The notes beneath the pieces are model-generated. The model had not been told where the DNA came from. It saw nothing but the letters and a program-made list of their open reading frames with translations, and ran no database searches. The position numbers and the translations under genes were made by a program. A stretch of DNA of 64,000 nt from Clostridiales bacterium (GTDB lineage: Bacteria; Bacillota; Clostridia; Oscillospirales; Oscillospiraceae), in contig SFGJ01000004.1 of NCBI GenBank assembly GCA_004557655.1, positions 1 through 64,000 on the forward strand, given 5' to 3'. Positions 17,601 through 27,138 of this stretch are shown piece after piece. The number at the start of each line of letters is the position of its first letter. The first letter of the stretch is position 1.

Positions 17601-18314
17601 TTATGTCAAGGCTCTGATGCCCTCCAGAATCAGCAGATGTGCCGGGTAGAACGCGTAGAATGCCCACCGCCGCCGGCCCTTGCCGCCGCCGTGTCCGTTA
17701 TAGAGCCAAATGAGCGGCAACGACAATACCGCCCAGATCTGTATGGGAACCAGCACGCCGAACCATTCCGTTTTTATGCTGCCTATGCACAGGCAGTTCA
17801 GCACCGCCATGCCCGCCAGCAGGCAGGGCCTTGCGTATACTCCCTCTCGGCACAGGTAAAACAGCACCACGGTCAAAACGCCACCGCCGCCGTAGTCCAC
17901 CCGCAGAAGCTGACCCACGGCAAAGCCTGCCGCCGCCACCGCCGCCGTGCCCATGTACCTCGCCATGCCCCTCTCACGCCGCAGAGCGTCTATCCCCCGC
18001 AGCGTCAGCAGCGCCAGGCAAAAGGTCAGCAGTACGTTCTGTCTGTTCAAATCCCACACACTGCCGCTTTTCCAATCGAACGGAAGCTCCGACAAAGCGG
18101 CAAAGGCCGCCATACGCAGCAGATATTTTCGGAGATCCCGGGTATGGGCATAGCCCTCCGCCACCAAAAAAGCGAACACAGGAAAGGCCAGCCGCCCCAC
18201 GCACTGCAGCCAAATCGTCTGTGGAAACAAAATCGCTCCCACATGGTCCAGAAGCATACACGCCGCCGCCAGCAGCTTCAGCGTGCCGCCGTCAAGCCCT
18301 CTGCTCCGCTCCAC
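17601..18314 (-). CDS. TraX-family multispanning membrane protein
   Basis: 237 aa; GTG start eight bases after GGAGGAAAG, overlapping the end of the EamA gene. LKLLAAACMLLDHVGAILFP near the N-terminus, RLAFPVFAFLVAEGY, and FYAFYPAHLLIL at the end are the signature of TraX-like proteins (acyltransferase-3-related membrane fold, first known for pilin acetylation on F plasmids). Roughly eight membrane helices. Chromosomal copies in Firmicutes have no known substrate; there are no pilus genes near it. Confidence 0.85.
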   Translation of the reverse strand: MERSRGLDGGTLKLLAAACMLLDHVGAILFPQTIWLQCVGRLAFPVFAFLVAEGYAHTRDLRKYLLRMAAFAALSELPFDWKSGSVWDLNRQNVLLTFCLALLTLRGIDALRRERGMARYMGTAAVAAAGFAVGQLLRVDYGGGGVLTVVLFYLCREGVYARPCLLAGMAVLNCLCIGSIKTEWFGVLVPIQIWAVLSLPLIWLYNGHGGGKGRRRWAFYAFYPAHLLILEGIRALT

Positions 18315-19185
18315 TTTTCTTTCCTCCCGCCAACAGAATCACACTGCCCAGCACGCACACGATGCCCGCCGCCGTCCACAGATCCGGCTTTTCTCCCAGC
18401 AGCACCGCGCCGCTGACGGCCGCCACCACCGGCTCCACATTGGACATGATGGAGGCCATACCCTCCTCCGTGCCCTCCAGCCCCTTGGTGTAAAACAGGT
18501 ACGGCAGCACCGTAGCGATAACCACCAGGCCCGCCATATACAGCCATGTCCGGCCGTCAGGCAATGCCGCCCGCAGCTCCGTCCAGTTGAGAAACGCCAG
18601 GGAGCCGATGCCCGCAAAGACAAATGTCCAGTAAATGACGGTATAGCTGTCATACTTCCGCAGACCATAGTGGGCAAACACCGTGTACATGGCGTAGCTG
18701 AATCCTGCTCCGATTCCCAGCAGCAAGCCCCTCACCGTGACGGTCAGGCTGCCGCCTGCAATGCCGCTGACCAGGGCGCAGCCCACAAGTGCCAGCAGCA
18801 AGGCGGTGATTTTCCGACCCGTCAGCGGCTCTTTCCATAAAACAGCGGAAAACAACACCACGATGGACGGCGCCAAATACAGCAATATCCCCGCCACCGC
18901 CAGCGAGCACTCCTGCTGGCAGCTGAAGTAGCACCAGGCCAGGCTCAATACGCTCACAACCCCTGTGCCGAAGAAGATAGGCAGATCCTTCACCCGAATA
19001 TGAAACACACTCCGCCGGGCAGCGGCGAACACCGCCGTCAGCAGCACGAGCGCCAGAAAGTTGCGGATGGTCACCCGGTTCATCACCGACACACCGCACA
19101 TTCCCAGTCCCCGGTTGAAAATCCCGATGAGCCCCCACAGGGAAGCCCCCAGCACCACCAGCAGATAGCTGCGATATTTTTTCAT
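18292..19185 (-). CDS. EamA/DMT-family transporter
   Basis: 297 aa from the ATG at 19183-19185, which overlaps the DUF1643 stop (ATGA). Ten hydrophobic helices in two EamA repeats; the second repeat has LLGIGAGFSYAMYTVFAHYGLR and GMASIMSNVEPVVAAVSGAVLLGEKPD, the typical EamA end motif. Drug/metabolite exporter of the inner membrane; substrate not predictable. The longer frame up to 19326 lacks a ribosome site. Confidence 0.85.
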   Translation of the reverse strand: MKKYRSYLLVVLGASLWGLIGIFNRGLGMCGVSVMNRVTIRNFLALVLLTAVFAAARRSVFHIRVKDLPIFFGTGVVSVLSLAWCYFSCQQECSLAVAGILLYLAPSIVVLFSAVLWKEPLTGRKITALLLALVGCALVSGIAGGSLTVTVRGLLLGIGAGFSYAMYTVFAHYGLRKYDSYTVIYWTFVFAGIGSLAFLNWTELRAALPDGRTWLYMAGLVVIATVLPYLFYTKGLEGTEEGMASIMSNVEPVVAAVSGAVLLGEKPDLWTAAGIVCVLGSVILLAGGKKSGAEQRA

Positions 19186-19826
19186 GCCCTGCCCCTCTTT
19201 TTCTTTGCCGCAGGACGATGCAGAATATATTCCTCCACGGTGAAATCCTCCATAGGGCTGTCCGCTTTCAAATACAGAGGGTGGTGAGGATGTCCCGCCG
19301 CGGACGCCCGGCCGCATTTGACCCACCGGGCGCTATGAGCCCGGCCGATGGCGATCATATCCTGCAGACAGTCCCACAGATAGTCCCGCTTTTCGATGAT
19401 AGTCCCCCACGCCGCCCACACGGTGGGGCTGTCCGACAGGGACAAAATGTAGTCAAAGGCCGCCATATTCTGCCGGTGCAGCTCCTCGTGCAGGGTCCAC
19501 TCCATATCGTCCGGCGAGGTAGCCCGCTGGGCGTACACATTGAACATAAGGAAGGAGTCAAAACCATTGCGCAGGGCAATTCTCTCCACGCTTTTCAGGG
19601 TGGGGTCCAGGGCATCGGGGCGGGCGGTGGAAGGGTTGATGCCGATGCAGATGAGGGGATTGACCCCGCGTGTGCCCAGAATGTACCTGTACTCCGTGTA
19701 TGTATTGGGCACGAACAGCCACTTTGCCGCATCGTATTCCCCGCTTGGCTGCAATGCCCTTTGGAGCTGGGTTTCAAAGCGGATGTCCCCCAGCCCGCGT
19801 ATATCCATGGTGGGTATGTGCTGCAT
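19182..19826 (-). CDS. DUF1643 domain protein
   Basis: 214 aa. The block NPLICIGINPSTARPDALDPTLKSVERIA with later FNVYAQRATSP and the C-terminal HPHHPLYLK is the DUF1643 pattern. The domain somewhat resembles uracil-DNA-glycosylase-like folds (a GINPS-type loop), but no activity is known. It is 15 bases after uvrB and translationally coupled to the EamA gene, suggesting it belongs to the SOS-linked uvrB operon. Confidence 0.8.
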   Translation of the reverse strand: MQHIPTMDIRGLGDIRFETQLQRALQPSGEYDAAKWLFVPNTYTEYRYILGTRGVNPLICIGINPSTARPDALDPTLKSVERIALRNGFDSFLMFNVYAQRATSPDDMEWTLHEELHRQNMAAFDYILSLSDSPTVWAAWGTIIEKRDYLWDCLQDMIAIGRAHSARWVKCGRASAAGHPHHPLYLKADSPMEDFTVEEYILHRPAAKKKRGRA

Positions 19827-19841
19827 ACTCTCTCTCTTTCT

Positions 19842-21806
19842 TTACTTCTGTCCCCGCAGCTCAATGATCTGATCCCGCAGCAGGGCGGCGTATTCAAACT
19901 CCAGCATCTTGCTGGCTTCCTTCATTTCCTTTTCCAGACGGCGGATGGTCTCCTCCCGCTCCGCCTCCGTCAGCTTGCGCCGGGATTCCGTCTTCTCCTC
20001 CTCCGCGGAATGGGAGATCTCCAGAACCTTGCGCACGCTCTTGCGGATGGTTTTCGGCACGATGCCGTGGGCCTTGTTGTACTCGTCCTGCTTCTTCCGG
20101 CGGCGCTCCGTCTCCGTAATGGCCGCCCGCATGGACGGGGTGACGGTATCGGCGTACAGCACCACCAGGCCTCCGGCGTTTCTCGCCGCCCGGCCGATGG
20201 TCTGGATGAGGCTGGTCTCACTGCGGAGGAAGCCCTCCTTGTCGGCGTCCAGAATGGCCACCATGGACACCTCCGGCAGGTCCAGGCCCTCCCGCAGCAG
20301 GTTAATGCCCACCAGCACATCGAATTCGCCCAGACGCAGGTCCCGGATCAGTTCCATCCGCTCGATGGTGGCGATGTCCGAGTGCATATACCGCACCCGC
20401 AGGCCCAGGCCTTTCATGTGCTCCGTGAGATCCTCCGCCATGCGCTTGGTAAGGGTCGTCACCAGCACCCGCTCGTCCCGGGCGGCTCTTGCGCGGATCT
20501 CCTCCACCAGGTCGTCGATCTGTCCGGCCACAGGCCGCACCTCCACCCGGGGGTCCAGCAGGCCCGTGGGCCGGATCACCTGCTCCACGATCTGGTCGGC
20601 GCCCTTTCTTTCGTATTCCCCCGGGGTGGCGGACACCAGCACCACCTGGCGAAACCGCTCCTCAAACTCCTCGAATTTCAATGGCCGGTTGTCAAAGGCG
20701 CAGGGCAGGCGGAAGCCGTAGTTCACCAGGCTTTCCTTCCGGGCCCGGTCGCCGTTATACATGGCCCGCACCTGAGGCAGCGTCACATGGCTCTCGTCCA
20801 CAAACAGCACGAAATCCTCCGGGAAGTAGTCCAGCAGCGTCATAGGCGGCGAGCCCGGCTCCCGGCCGGAGATGACCCGGCTGTAATTCTCAATGCCCGT
20901 GCAGTAGCCCAGCTCCCGCATCATTTCCACATCGTACCGGGTCCGCTGGTCAATGCGCTGGGCCTCGATGAGCCTGCCGTTTTCCTCAAAATATTTCTTC
21001 TGCTCCGCCAGCTCCCGTTCAATTTCCTCCGTGGCACGGGCCATCTTCTCCCTGGTGGTGACATAGTGGCTGGCGGGGTAGATGGCCACATGGTCGATGA
21101 TCCTTTGGGCCTGTCCCGTGACGGGGTTAAACTCGCTGATGCGGTCCACCTCATCCCCGAAGAACTCCACCCGGATGGCGTATCCGTTGGCATACACCGG
21201 ATAAATCTCCACCGTGTCCCCCCGGACCCGGAACATATTCCGCTCAAAGGCCACATCGTTGCGCTCATAGCGAATTTCCACCAGCTTGCGCAGCAGCTGG
21301 TCCCGGGGGTACTCCTTCCCCCGGCGCAGGGAGATGACCATGTTGGCATAGTCAATAGGGTCGCCCAGACCGTAAATGCACGACACCGAGGCCACCACGA
21401 TCACATCCCGCCGCTCAAAGAGAGCCGCCGTGGCGCTGTGGCGCAGCCGCTCGATCTCGGCGTTGATGGATGCGTCCTTTTCAATAAAAGTGTCCGTGTG
21501 GGCGATATACGCCTCCGGCTGGTAGTAGTCGTAGTAGGAGACGAAATACTCCACCGCATTCTCCGGGAAGAACTCCCGGAACTCCTCGCAAAGCTGCGCC
21601 GCCAGCGTCTTGTTGTGGGCCAGCACCAGAGTGGGCCGCTGGACCTTTTCGATGACCTTGGCCATGGTGTAGGTCTTGCCGCTGCCGGTGACGCCCAGCA
21701 GCACCTGCTGGCGCAGCCCCGCCTCCAGCCCCGCCGCCAGCTTCTCAATGGCCTGGGGCTGGTCCCCGGAGGGGGTGTATTCGGATACGACTTTGAACTT
21801 CGGCAT
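19842..21806 (-). CDS. uvrB: Excinuclease ABC subunit B
   Basis: 654 aa; ATG 21804-21806 (MPKFKVVSEY) follows GGGGGAG; the frame to 21860 is not needed. Helicase motifs: GVTGSGKTYTMA (Walker A), the YYDYYQPEAYI beta-hairpin region, DESHVT, the QTIGRAARN motif VI, and the UvrC/UvrA-binding UVR domain at the C-terminus (LEKEMKEASKMLEFEYAALLRDQI). Verifies lesions handed over by UvrA and recruits UvrC. Confidence 0.97.
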   Translation of the reverse strand: MPKFKVVSEYTPSGDQPQAIEKLAAGLEAGLRQQVLLGVTGSGKTYTMAKVIEKVQRPTLVLAHNKTLAAQLCEEFREFFPENAVEYFVSYYDYYQPEAYIAHTDTFIEKDASINAEIERLRHSATAALFERRDVIVVASVSCIYGLGDPIDYANMVISLRRGKEYPRDQLLRKLVEIRYERNDVAFERNMFRVRGDTVEIYPVYANGYAIRVEFFGDEVDRISEFNPVTGQAQRIIDHVAIYPASHYVTTREKMARATEEIERELAEQKKYFEENGRLIEAQRIDQRTRYDVEMMRELGYCTGIENYSRVISGREPGSPPMTLLDYFPEDFVLFVDESHVTLPQVRAMYNGDRARKESLVNYGFRLPCAFDNRPLKFEEFEERFRQVVLVSATPGEYERKGADQIVEQVIRPTGLLDPRVEVRPVAGQIDDLVEEIRARAARDERVLVTTLTKRMAEDLTEHMKGLGLRVRYMHSDIATIERMELIRDLRLGEFDVLVGINLLREGLDLPEVSMVAILDADKEGFLRSETSLIQTIGRAARNAGGLVVLYADTVTPSMRAAITETERRRKKQDEYNKAHGIVPKTIRKSVRKVLEISHSAEEEKTESRRKLTEAEREETIRRLEKEMKEASKMLEFEYAALLRDQIIELRGQK

Positions 21807-21848
21807 AGCTCTCCCCCGTATTTTGTTAACATGATATGGTATCTTATT

Positions 21849-21899
21849 ATTGTACCACAAATAGAAAATATGTAAATAGAAATTTTAAAACAAATGTTC
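21849..21899 (-). promoter_or_regulatory. uvrB promoter with LexA/DinR-type SOS box
   Basis: On the minus strand TTTACA (21871-21876) and TACAAT (21849-21854) are 16 nt apart. Just upstream is GAACATTTGTTT (21888-21899), one base from the Gram-positive LexA pattern GAAC-N4-GTTC. SOS control of uvrB is known in Firmicutes, so regulation is a reasonable inference. Confidence 0.55.
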
Positions 21900-22046
21900 T
21901 GTTTTTGTTATGTGACCCTTCTCTTTCCTCACCCGGAGCTGTCCTTGCGTGCCGGTGCGCACACCGGTGCGGCGATCCGTTTTCCCCGGCCCATAAACCC
22001 GCCGCTTTCAACCCTCCGCTTATGCCCGGTTTCCTCTTCCCTGCTA

Positions 22047-22075
22047 CAAAAAGGACCGCCCCCGGCGGTCCTTTT
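22047..22075 (-). terminator. Terminator of radC
   Basis: AAAGGACCGCC / GGCGGTCCTTT with a 3-nt loop, followed on the minus strand by a T-run. The stretch from here to the uvrB promoter shows no gene. Confidence 0.85.
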
Positions 22076-22078
22076 CAC

Positions 22079-22750
22079 TCATATCAGCATCCCGCTGGCG
22101 GCCATGGACACAAAATCTCCGTCCGCCACCACGATGTGATCCACAAGCTGGATGTTCATGGTGCGCAAAGCGTCCCGAATAAGTCTCGTGGTCCCGATAT
22201 CCTCCCGGGACGGCAGCGCCACGCCGCTGGGATGGTTGTGCGCCAGCACAACGCCCACAGCCCCGGCATGGAGGGCATACTCCACCACCTGCCGAACGCT
22301 CACAGCCGCCATGCTTACGTCCCCCTCCGCCAGACACCGGGAGGAGAGCACCTTTCCCTTGCCGTCCAGACACACCTGCCAGAGCATCTCTCTTCGGCTG
22401 CCGGAGAGCAGCGCGGTAAAATACGCTCCGCATTTGTCCACGGAGTTGAGGATCTGCTCCTTTGCGCTCCGGGCAGCCCGCCGCTGCAGTATGGGCACCA
22501 ATTTAATAAGCGCCGCCGCGTATTCGCCCACGCCCTTCACGCAGGCAAGCTCCTGTGCCGAGGCCGACAGCACTCCCTGCAGGGAGCCGAACTGTTCCAG
22601 CAGCCGGTGGGCCAGCTCATTGGTATCCCGCCGGGGAATCGCATAGTACAGCAGCACCTCCAGCAGTTCATGGTCGGCAAAGACACGCTCTCCGCTCTCC
22701 ATCAGTTTTGTTCTCATTCTGGCCCGATGTCCCTCATGTATGCCGCCCAT
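22079..22750 (-). CDS. radC: RadC-family JAB/MPN protein
   Basis: 223 aa from the ATG at 22748-22750. An N-terminal helix-hairpin-helix (LACVKGVGEYAAALIKLVPIL) and a C-terminal JAMM domain with the metal-binding HNHPSG plus downstream Asp (VDHIVVADGDF). Widely conserved; despite the name its role in DNA repair is unproven. Monocistronic, divergent from the hydrogenase operon. Confidence 0.92.
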   Translation of the reverse strand: MGGIHEGHRARMRTKLMESGERVFADHELLEVLLYYAIPRRDTNELAHRLLEQFGSLQGVLSASAQELACVKGVGEYAAALIKLVPILQRRAARSAKEQILNSVDKCGAYFTALLSGSRREMLWQVCLDGKGKVLSSRCLAEGDVSMAAVSVRQVVEYALHAGAVGVVLAHNHPSGVALPSREDIGTTRLIRDALRTMNIQLVDHIVVADGDFVSMAASGMLI

Positions 22751-22932
22751 GGTGATACCCCCTTCCGGCGCAAACAATCTCCTGCAAAAGTATAGCATGA
22801 AAAAAGATCCACCTCAAGCATTCTCCCGGTCTTTCTCCGGTAAAATAGGGTTTATTTATTTTAAAATAATGCGGACTATCGTTTTGCACAATTTTACCCC
22901 TTATTTTTCGGCGTGTCCACCACGCAAAAAGA

Positions 22933-22950
22933 TTGTTAAAACTATTGCAA
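22933..22950 (+). promoter_or_regulatory. Possible Rex operator and -35 region of the hydrogenase operon
   Basis: TTGTTAAAACTATTGCAA matches the clostridial Rex consensus TTGTTAA-N4-TTAACAA perfectly in the left half and at 4 of 7 bases in the right half. The final TTGCAA could be the -35 element for TAAACT 16 nt later (22967-22972). Rex represses hydrogenase genes when NADH/NAD+ is low. A second potential -35, TTGACA (22991-22996), lacks a good -10. Confidence 0.4.
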
Positions 22951-23042
22951 TCTTTCCAGACTATGATAAACTGTCCTTGCCGCGAAATATTTGACATGGC
23001 AAAACTTTTAAAGACTTGTATTTTATAAGGAGAAAGGAAGAA

Positions 23043-23528
23043 ATGAGCATGAACGAGCGACTTGCCCGGGTGGGCGAGATCATTGATGCCCATGGGGCAC
23101 AGCCCAGCCAGTTGATCGCCATATTGCAGGAGACGCAGGCAGCCAACAACTACCTCAGCCAGGAGGATCTGACGCTGATCGCCGACCGGCTGGGCATCAG
23201 CACGGCGAAGGTATACAGCGTGGCCACATTTTATGAAAATTTCTCGCTGGAGCCCAAGGGCAAGCATATCATCCGGGTGTGTGACGGTACGGCCTGCCAT
23301 GTCCGCAAGTCCCAGCCCATTTATGACGCCATTCATGACTATCTGCAGCTCACCGGCAAGCGCAAAACCGACGCGGACGGCCTCTTCACCCTGGAGACCG
23401 TGGCGTGTCTGGGCGCCTGCGGCCTGTCCCCGGTGCTGACGCTGGACGGTGAGGTCCACGCCAAGATGACACCGGACTCCGCCCTGGCCCTTTTAGAGTC
23501 CATTCGTAAGGAGGAACTTGCCAAATGA
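23043..23528 (+). CDS. hydC: NADH-dependent [FeFe] hydrogenase, HydC/NuoE-like subunit
   Basis: 161 aa from ATG 23043 behind AAGGAG. Thioredoxin-like [2Fe-2S] protein of the NuoE/HndA family; the four cluster ligands are in RVCDGTACHVR and ETVACLGACGLSP. Passes electrons between the NuoF-like subunit and HydA. First gene of a three-gene operon; its stop overlaps the hydB start by 4 nt. Confidence 0.93.
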   Translation: MSMNERLARVGEIIDAHGAQPSQLIAILQETQAANNYLSQEDLTLIADRLGISTAKVYSVATFYENFSLEPKGKHIIRVCDGTACHVRKSQPIYDAIHDYLQLTGKRKTDADGLFTLETVACLGACGLSPVLTLDGEVHAKMTPDSALALLESIRKEELAK

Positions 23529-25417
23529 GTATTTTGACGAGAGACGGGTTCCACGCTCTGCAGGCAGAGGCCTGCGCGCTTCTGGACAAGAGCAGGAAGG
23601 TCACCAATGTTCTGGTCTGCGCCGGCACCGGCTGCATCGCCAGCGGTTCCATGAAGGTATACGAGTGTCTGAAGGACGCCTGCCAGAAGCGGGGCCTGCA
23701 GGTGAGTGTGCAGTTGAAAGAAGAGGCCGGTGCCAAAGGCATTCACCTGAAAAAGAGCGGCTGCCACGGTTTCTGCGAGATCGGCCCCCTGGTGAATATC
23801 GAGCCGCTGGATATTCTCTACACCCATGTCAAGGCAGAGGACTGCGAGGAGATCGTGGAAAAGACCATTCTGGGCGGGCAGGTCATCGACCGCCTCCTCT
23901 ATAAGCTGGAGGGCCAGACCTACCAGCGGCGGGACGACATCCCCTTCTATAAGCATCAGGAGCGCATCGTCCTCAAGGACAGCGGCAAGAGCGACGCGGA
24001 GGATCTCATGGAGTATCTGGCTCTGGGTGGTTACAGCGCCTTTGAAAAGGCCCTGTTTGACATGACCGACGAGCAGATCTGCCGTGAGGTGCTGGATTCC
24101 GGCCTCCGGGGCCGGGGCGGCGGCGGCTTCCCCACAGGCCGCAAATGGGAGAGCGTGCGTAAAAATGTATCCGATATAAAATATGTGGTCTGCAACGGTG
24201 ACGAGGGCGACCCCGGCGCCTTCATGGATCAGGGTGTCATGGAGGGTAATCCCCACTCCGTCATCGAGGGTATGATGATCGCCGGTCTGGCCGTGGGCAG
24301 CACCGAGGGCTACATCTATGTCCGAGCCGAATATCCGCTGGCGGTGGAGCGTCTGCGCATCGCCATCCGCCAGGCGGAGAGCGCCGGCCTGCTGGGCGAT
24401 AACATTCTCAACTCCGGTTTCTCCTTCCATATGCACATCAACCGCGGCGCAGGCGCCTTCGTCTGCGGCGAGGGCAGCGCCCTCACCGCCTCTATCGAGG
24501 GTAAGCGCGGTATGCCCCGCACCAAGCCTCCCCGGACGGTGGATCAGGGCCTGTGGGGCAAGCCCACGGTGCTGAACAATGTGGAAACCTTTGCCAGCGT
24601 CCCCGGCATCATTCTTCACAGTGCCGCCGCCTACCGTGCCCACGGCACCGACGGCAGCCCCGGCACCAAGACCTTCGCCCTCACGGGCAATGTGGTGAAC
24701 ACCGGCCTTGTGGAAGTCCCCATGGGCACTACCCTGCGCAAGATCATCTTCGACATCGGCGGCGGCATCAAGGACGGCAAGAAGTTCAAGGCCGTGCAGA
24801 TCGGCGGTCCCGCCGGCGGCTGCCTTACCGAGGAGCACCTGGATATGCCTCTGGACTTTGACTCCCTGAAGAAAGTGGGCGCCATCGTAGGCTCCGGCGG
24901 TCTGGTCGTCATGGACGAGGATACCTGCATGGTGGAGACTGCCCGCTTCTTCATGCATTTCACGCAGAACGAGTCCTGCGGCAAATGCGTTCCCTGCCGG
25001 GAGGGCACCAAGCGGATGCTGGAGATCCTGGACCGCATCATTGCCAACGAAGGTTCTCCGGAGGATCTGGATATGCTGGAGAACCTGGCGGACACCATTT
25101 CCACCACCGCCCTGTGCGGTCTGGGGCAGAGCGCCTGCAAGCCCGTTCTCAGCACCCTGCGCTACTTCCGTGACGAATACCTCCACCATGTGGTGGATCA
25201 TCACTGCCCGGTCTGCAACGGCCGCAAGCGCCGTCTGGAAATCAAGGAAGACCTCTGCAAGGGCTGCGGCAAGTGCGCCAAGAATTGCCCCATGGAAGCC
25301 ATCTCCGGTCATCCCCGCACGCCGTATGTCATTGACAATGAAAAGTGCATCCACTGCGGTGCCTGCTGGGGCGCTTGTCCCTTCGGCGCTATTGATGCCA
25401 TTGAAGAGGAGGGTTAA
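23525..25417 (+). CDS. hydB: NADH-dependent [FeFe] hydrogenase, HydB/NuoF-like flavoprotein subunit
   Basis: 630 aa. Order: N-terminal [2Fe-2S] thioredoxin-like domain (CAGTGCIASGS, KSGCHGFCEIGP), NuoF core with the FMN/NADH glycine loop GRGGGGFPTGRKW and GDEGDPGAFMDQ, SLBB domain, [4Fe-4S] site ESCGKCVPCREGTKRM, and C-terminal 2x[4Fe-4S] ferredoxin domain (CKGCGKCAKNCP, CIHCGACWGACP). This layout is that of electron-bifurcating trimeric hydrogenases, which couple NADH and reduced ferredoxin to H2 production. Confidence 0.95.
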   Translation: MSILTRDGFHALQAEACALLDKSRKVTNVLVCAGTGCIASGSMKVYECLKDACQKRGLQVSVQLKEEAGAKGIHLKKSGCHGFCEIGPLVNIEPLDILYTHVKAEDCEEIVEKTILGGQVIDRLLYKLEGQTYQRRDDIPFYKHQERIVLKDSGKSDAEDLMEYLALGGYSAFEKALFDMTDEQICREVLDSGLRGRGGGGFPTGRKWESVRKNVSDIKYVVCNGDEGDPGAFMDQGVMEGNPHSVIEGMMIAGLAVGSTEGYIYVRAEYPLAVERLRIAIRQAESAGLLGDNILNSGFSFHMHINRGAGAFVCGEGSALTASIEGKRGMPRTKPPRTVDQGLWGKPTVLNNVETFASVPGIILHSAAAYRAHGTDGSPGTKTFALTGNVVNTGLVEVPMGTTLRKIIFDIGGGIKDGKKFKAVQIGGPAGGCLTEEHLDMPLDFDSLKKVGAIVGSGGLVVMDEDTCMVETARFFMHFTQNESCGKCVPCREGTKRMLEILDRIIANEGSPEDLDMLENLADTISTTALCGLGQSACKPVLSTLRYFRDEYLHHVVDHHCPVCNGRKRRLEIKEDLCKGCGKCAKNCPMEAISGHPRTPYVIDNEKCIHCGACWGACPFGAIDAIEEEG

Positions 25418-25420
25418 GTC

Positions 25421-27124
25421 ATGGCAAAAGGAATTATGATCATTGACGGCGTGCGCGTGCCCTTTGACGGGGAGAAGAATGTGCTGGCCGTTGTCCGCAA
25501 GGCGGGTATCGACATTCCCACCTTCTGCTACTACTCCGACCTGAGCGTGTACGGCGCCTGCCGCATGTGCATGGTGGAGGATGTGAAGACCGGCAAGATC
25601 GAGGCCTCCTGCTCCATGGAGCCCCGTGACGGCATGGCCATCCGCACCAATACCGCCAAGCTCCTGAAGCACCGCCGCATGATCCTGGAGCTGCTGCTGG
25701 CCTCCCACGACTGCAACTGCACCAACTGTGCCAAGAGCGGCAACTGCCGATTGCAGGAGCTGGCCCAGCGGTTCGGCGTACGCCATGTGCGTTTCCCGGA
25801 CACCCGTCCCCGCTACGAGATGGACTATACCAGCCACGCCATCTTCCGTGATCCCAACAAGTGCATCCTCTGCGGCGACTGTGTCCGCGTGTGCGAGGAA
25901 AAGCAGGGCCAGGGTATTCTGGACTTTGCCCACCGGGGCAGTGAGCTGCAGGTCATGCCCGCCTTTGACAAAAAGCTGAATGAGACCAAGTGTGTCAGCT
26001 GCGGCCAGTGCGCCGCCGTGTGTACCACCGGCGCCATCACCGTCAACGACCAGATCGGCACCGCCTGGAAGGCCATCCACGACCCGAGTAAGCGTGTGGT
26101 GGTGCAGATCGCCCCGGCAGTCCGTGTGGCTGTGGGCGAGCAGTTTGGCTATGCCCCCGGCGAGAACATTCTGGACCGTGTGGTCTCCGCTCTGAAGATC
26201 ATGGGTGTGGACGAGGTATACGACACCAACTTTGCCGCCGACATCACCACCATCACCGAGGCTGAGGAGTTTTTGCAGCGCCTGCAAAAGGGCGGCCCCT
26301 TCCCCATGTTCACCTCCTGCTGCCCGGCTTGGGTGAAGTATCTGGAGCTGAACAATCCCAAGTATCTGAAAAACATCTCCACCTGCAAGTCTCCCATGCA
26401 GATGTTCGCCTCCGTGCTGCGGGAAAAATACGCAGAAAAAGACGCAGGCGACGGCCGCACTACATACCATATCGCCATCATGCCCTGCACCGCCAAGAAG
26501 ATGGAGGCTGCCCGGCAGGAGTTCATGCGCGACGGCAGACCCGATGTGGATCTGGTGCTGACCACCCGTGAGCTGGTGGATATGATCCGTGAGACCGGCA
26601 TCCATCTGGACGAGCTGGAGCTGGAGTCCCCGGATCTGCCCTTCGGCCTTGGTTCCGGCGCCGCTGTGATCTATGGTGTCACCGGCGGCGTGGCGGAGTC
26701 CGTGGTACGCCACTGCCTGCCCGACAAGACCAAGAACACCCTGCGGCAGGTGCGTGTGTCCGGCATCCGGGGCGACGAGCCCATCCGTGAGGCCACCTAC
26801 GATGTGGGCGACACCGAGGTGAAGCTGGCTGTGGTCAACGGCCTGGTCCATGCCAAGGAGCTGATCGCCGACATCGAGGCCGGCAAGCGATTTTACCACC
26901 TGGTGGAGGTCATGACCTGCCAGGGCGGATGCGTAGGCGGCGCCGGCCAGCCCTACGGTCTCTCCGCCGTGAAGAAGGAGCGCGGAAACGGCCTCTATGC
27001 AGCCGATGCCTCCGCCCTCTTCAAGCGGGCGGAGAAGAATCCCGTGGTCACCGCCATGCTGGCAGAGTTCGGCCCCGAGTGGTGCCATGACCACCTCCAT
27101 GTGCACTACGGCGAATCCGAATAA
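25421..27124 (+). CDS. hydA: [FeFe] hydrogenase catalytic subunit HydA
   Basis: 567 aa. N-terminal [2Fe-2S] domain (CYYSD, GACRMC), the His-Cys3 [4Fe-4S] region (HDCNCTNCAKSGNC), two ferredoxin clusters (CILCGDCVRVC at about 147, CVSCGQCAAVC at about 190), then the H-cluster motifs TSCCPAW (L1, about 297), MPCTAKK (L2, about 353) and MTCQGGCVGGAGQP (L3, about 497). All ligands are intact. Starts 3 bases after hydB. Maturases HydE/F/G are not in the window. Confidence 0.97.
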   Translation: MAKGIMIIDGVRVPFDGEKNVLAVVRKAGIDIPTFCYYSDLSVYGACRMCMVEDVKTGKIEASCSMEPRDGMAIRTNTAKLLKHRRMILELLLASHDCNCTNCAKSGNCRLQELAQRFGVRHVRFPDTRPRYEMDYTSHAIFRDPNKCILCGDCVRVCEEKQGQGILDFAHRGSELQVMPAFDKKLNETKCVSCGQCAAVCTTGAITVNDQIGTAWKAIHDPSKRVVVQIAPAVRVAVGEQFGYAPGENILDRVVSALKIMGVDEVYDTNFAADITTITEAEEFLQRLQKGGPFPMFTSCCPAWVKYLELNNPKYLKNISTCKSPMQMFASVLREKYAEKDAGDGRTTYHIAIMPCTAKKMEAARQEFMRDGRPDVDLVLTTRELVDMIRETGIHLDELELESPDLPFGLGSGAAVIYGVTGGVAESVVRHCLPDKTKNTLRQVRVSGIRGDEPIREATYDVGDTEVKLAVVNGLVHAKELIADIEAGKRFYHLVEVMTCQGGCVGGAGQPYGLSAVKKERGNGLYAADASALFKRAEKNPVVTAMLAEFGPEWCHDHLHVHYGESE

Positions 27125-27138
27125 CCTATTCAGCCTCA

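Noticed and set aside
19218..21875. An 885-aa plus-strand frame over uvrB and DUF1643
   Set aside because: Antisense shadow of conserved genes; low-complexity His/Gln/Leu-rich translation without domains.
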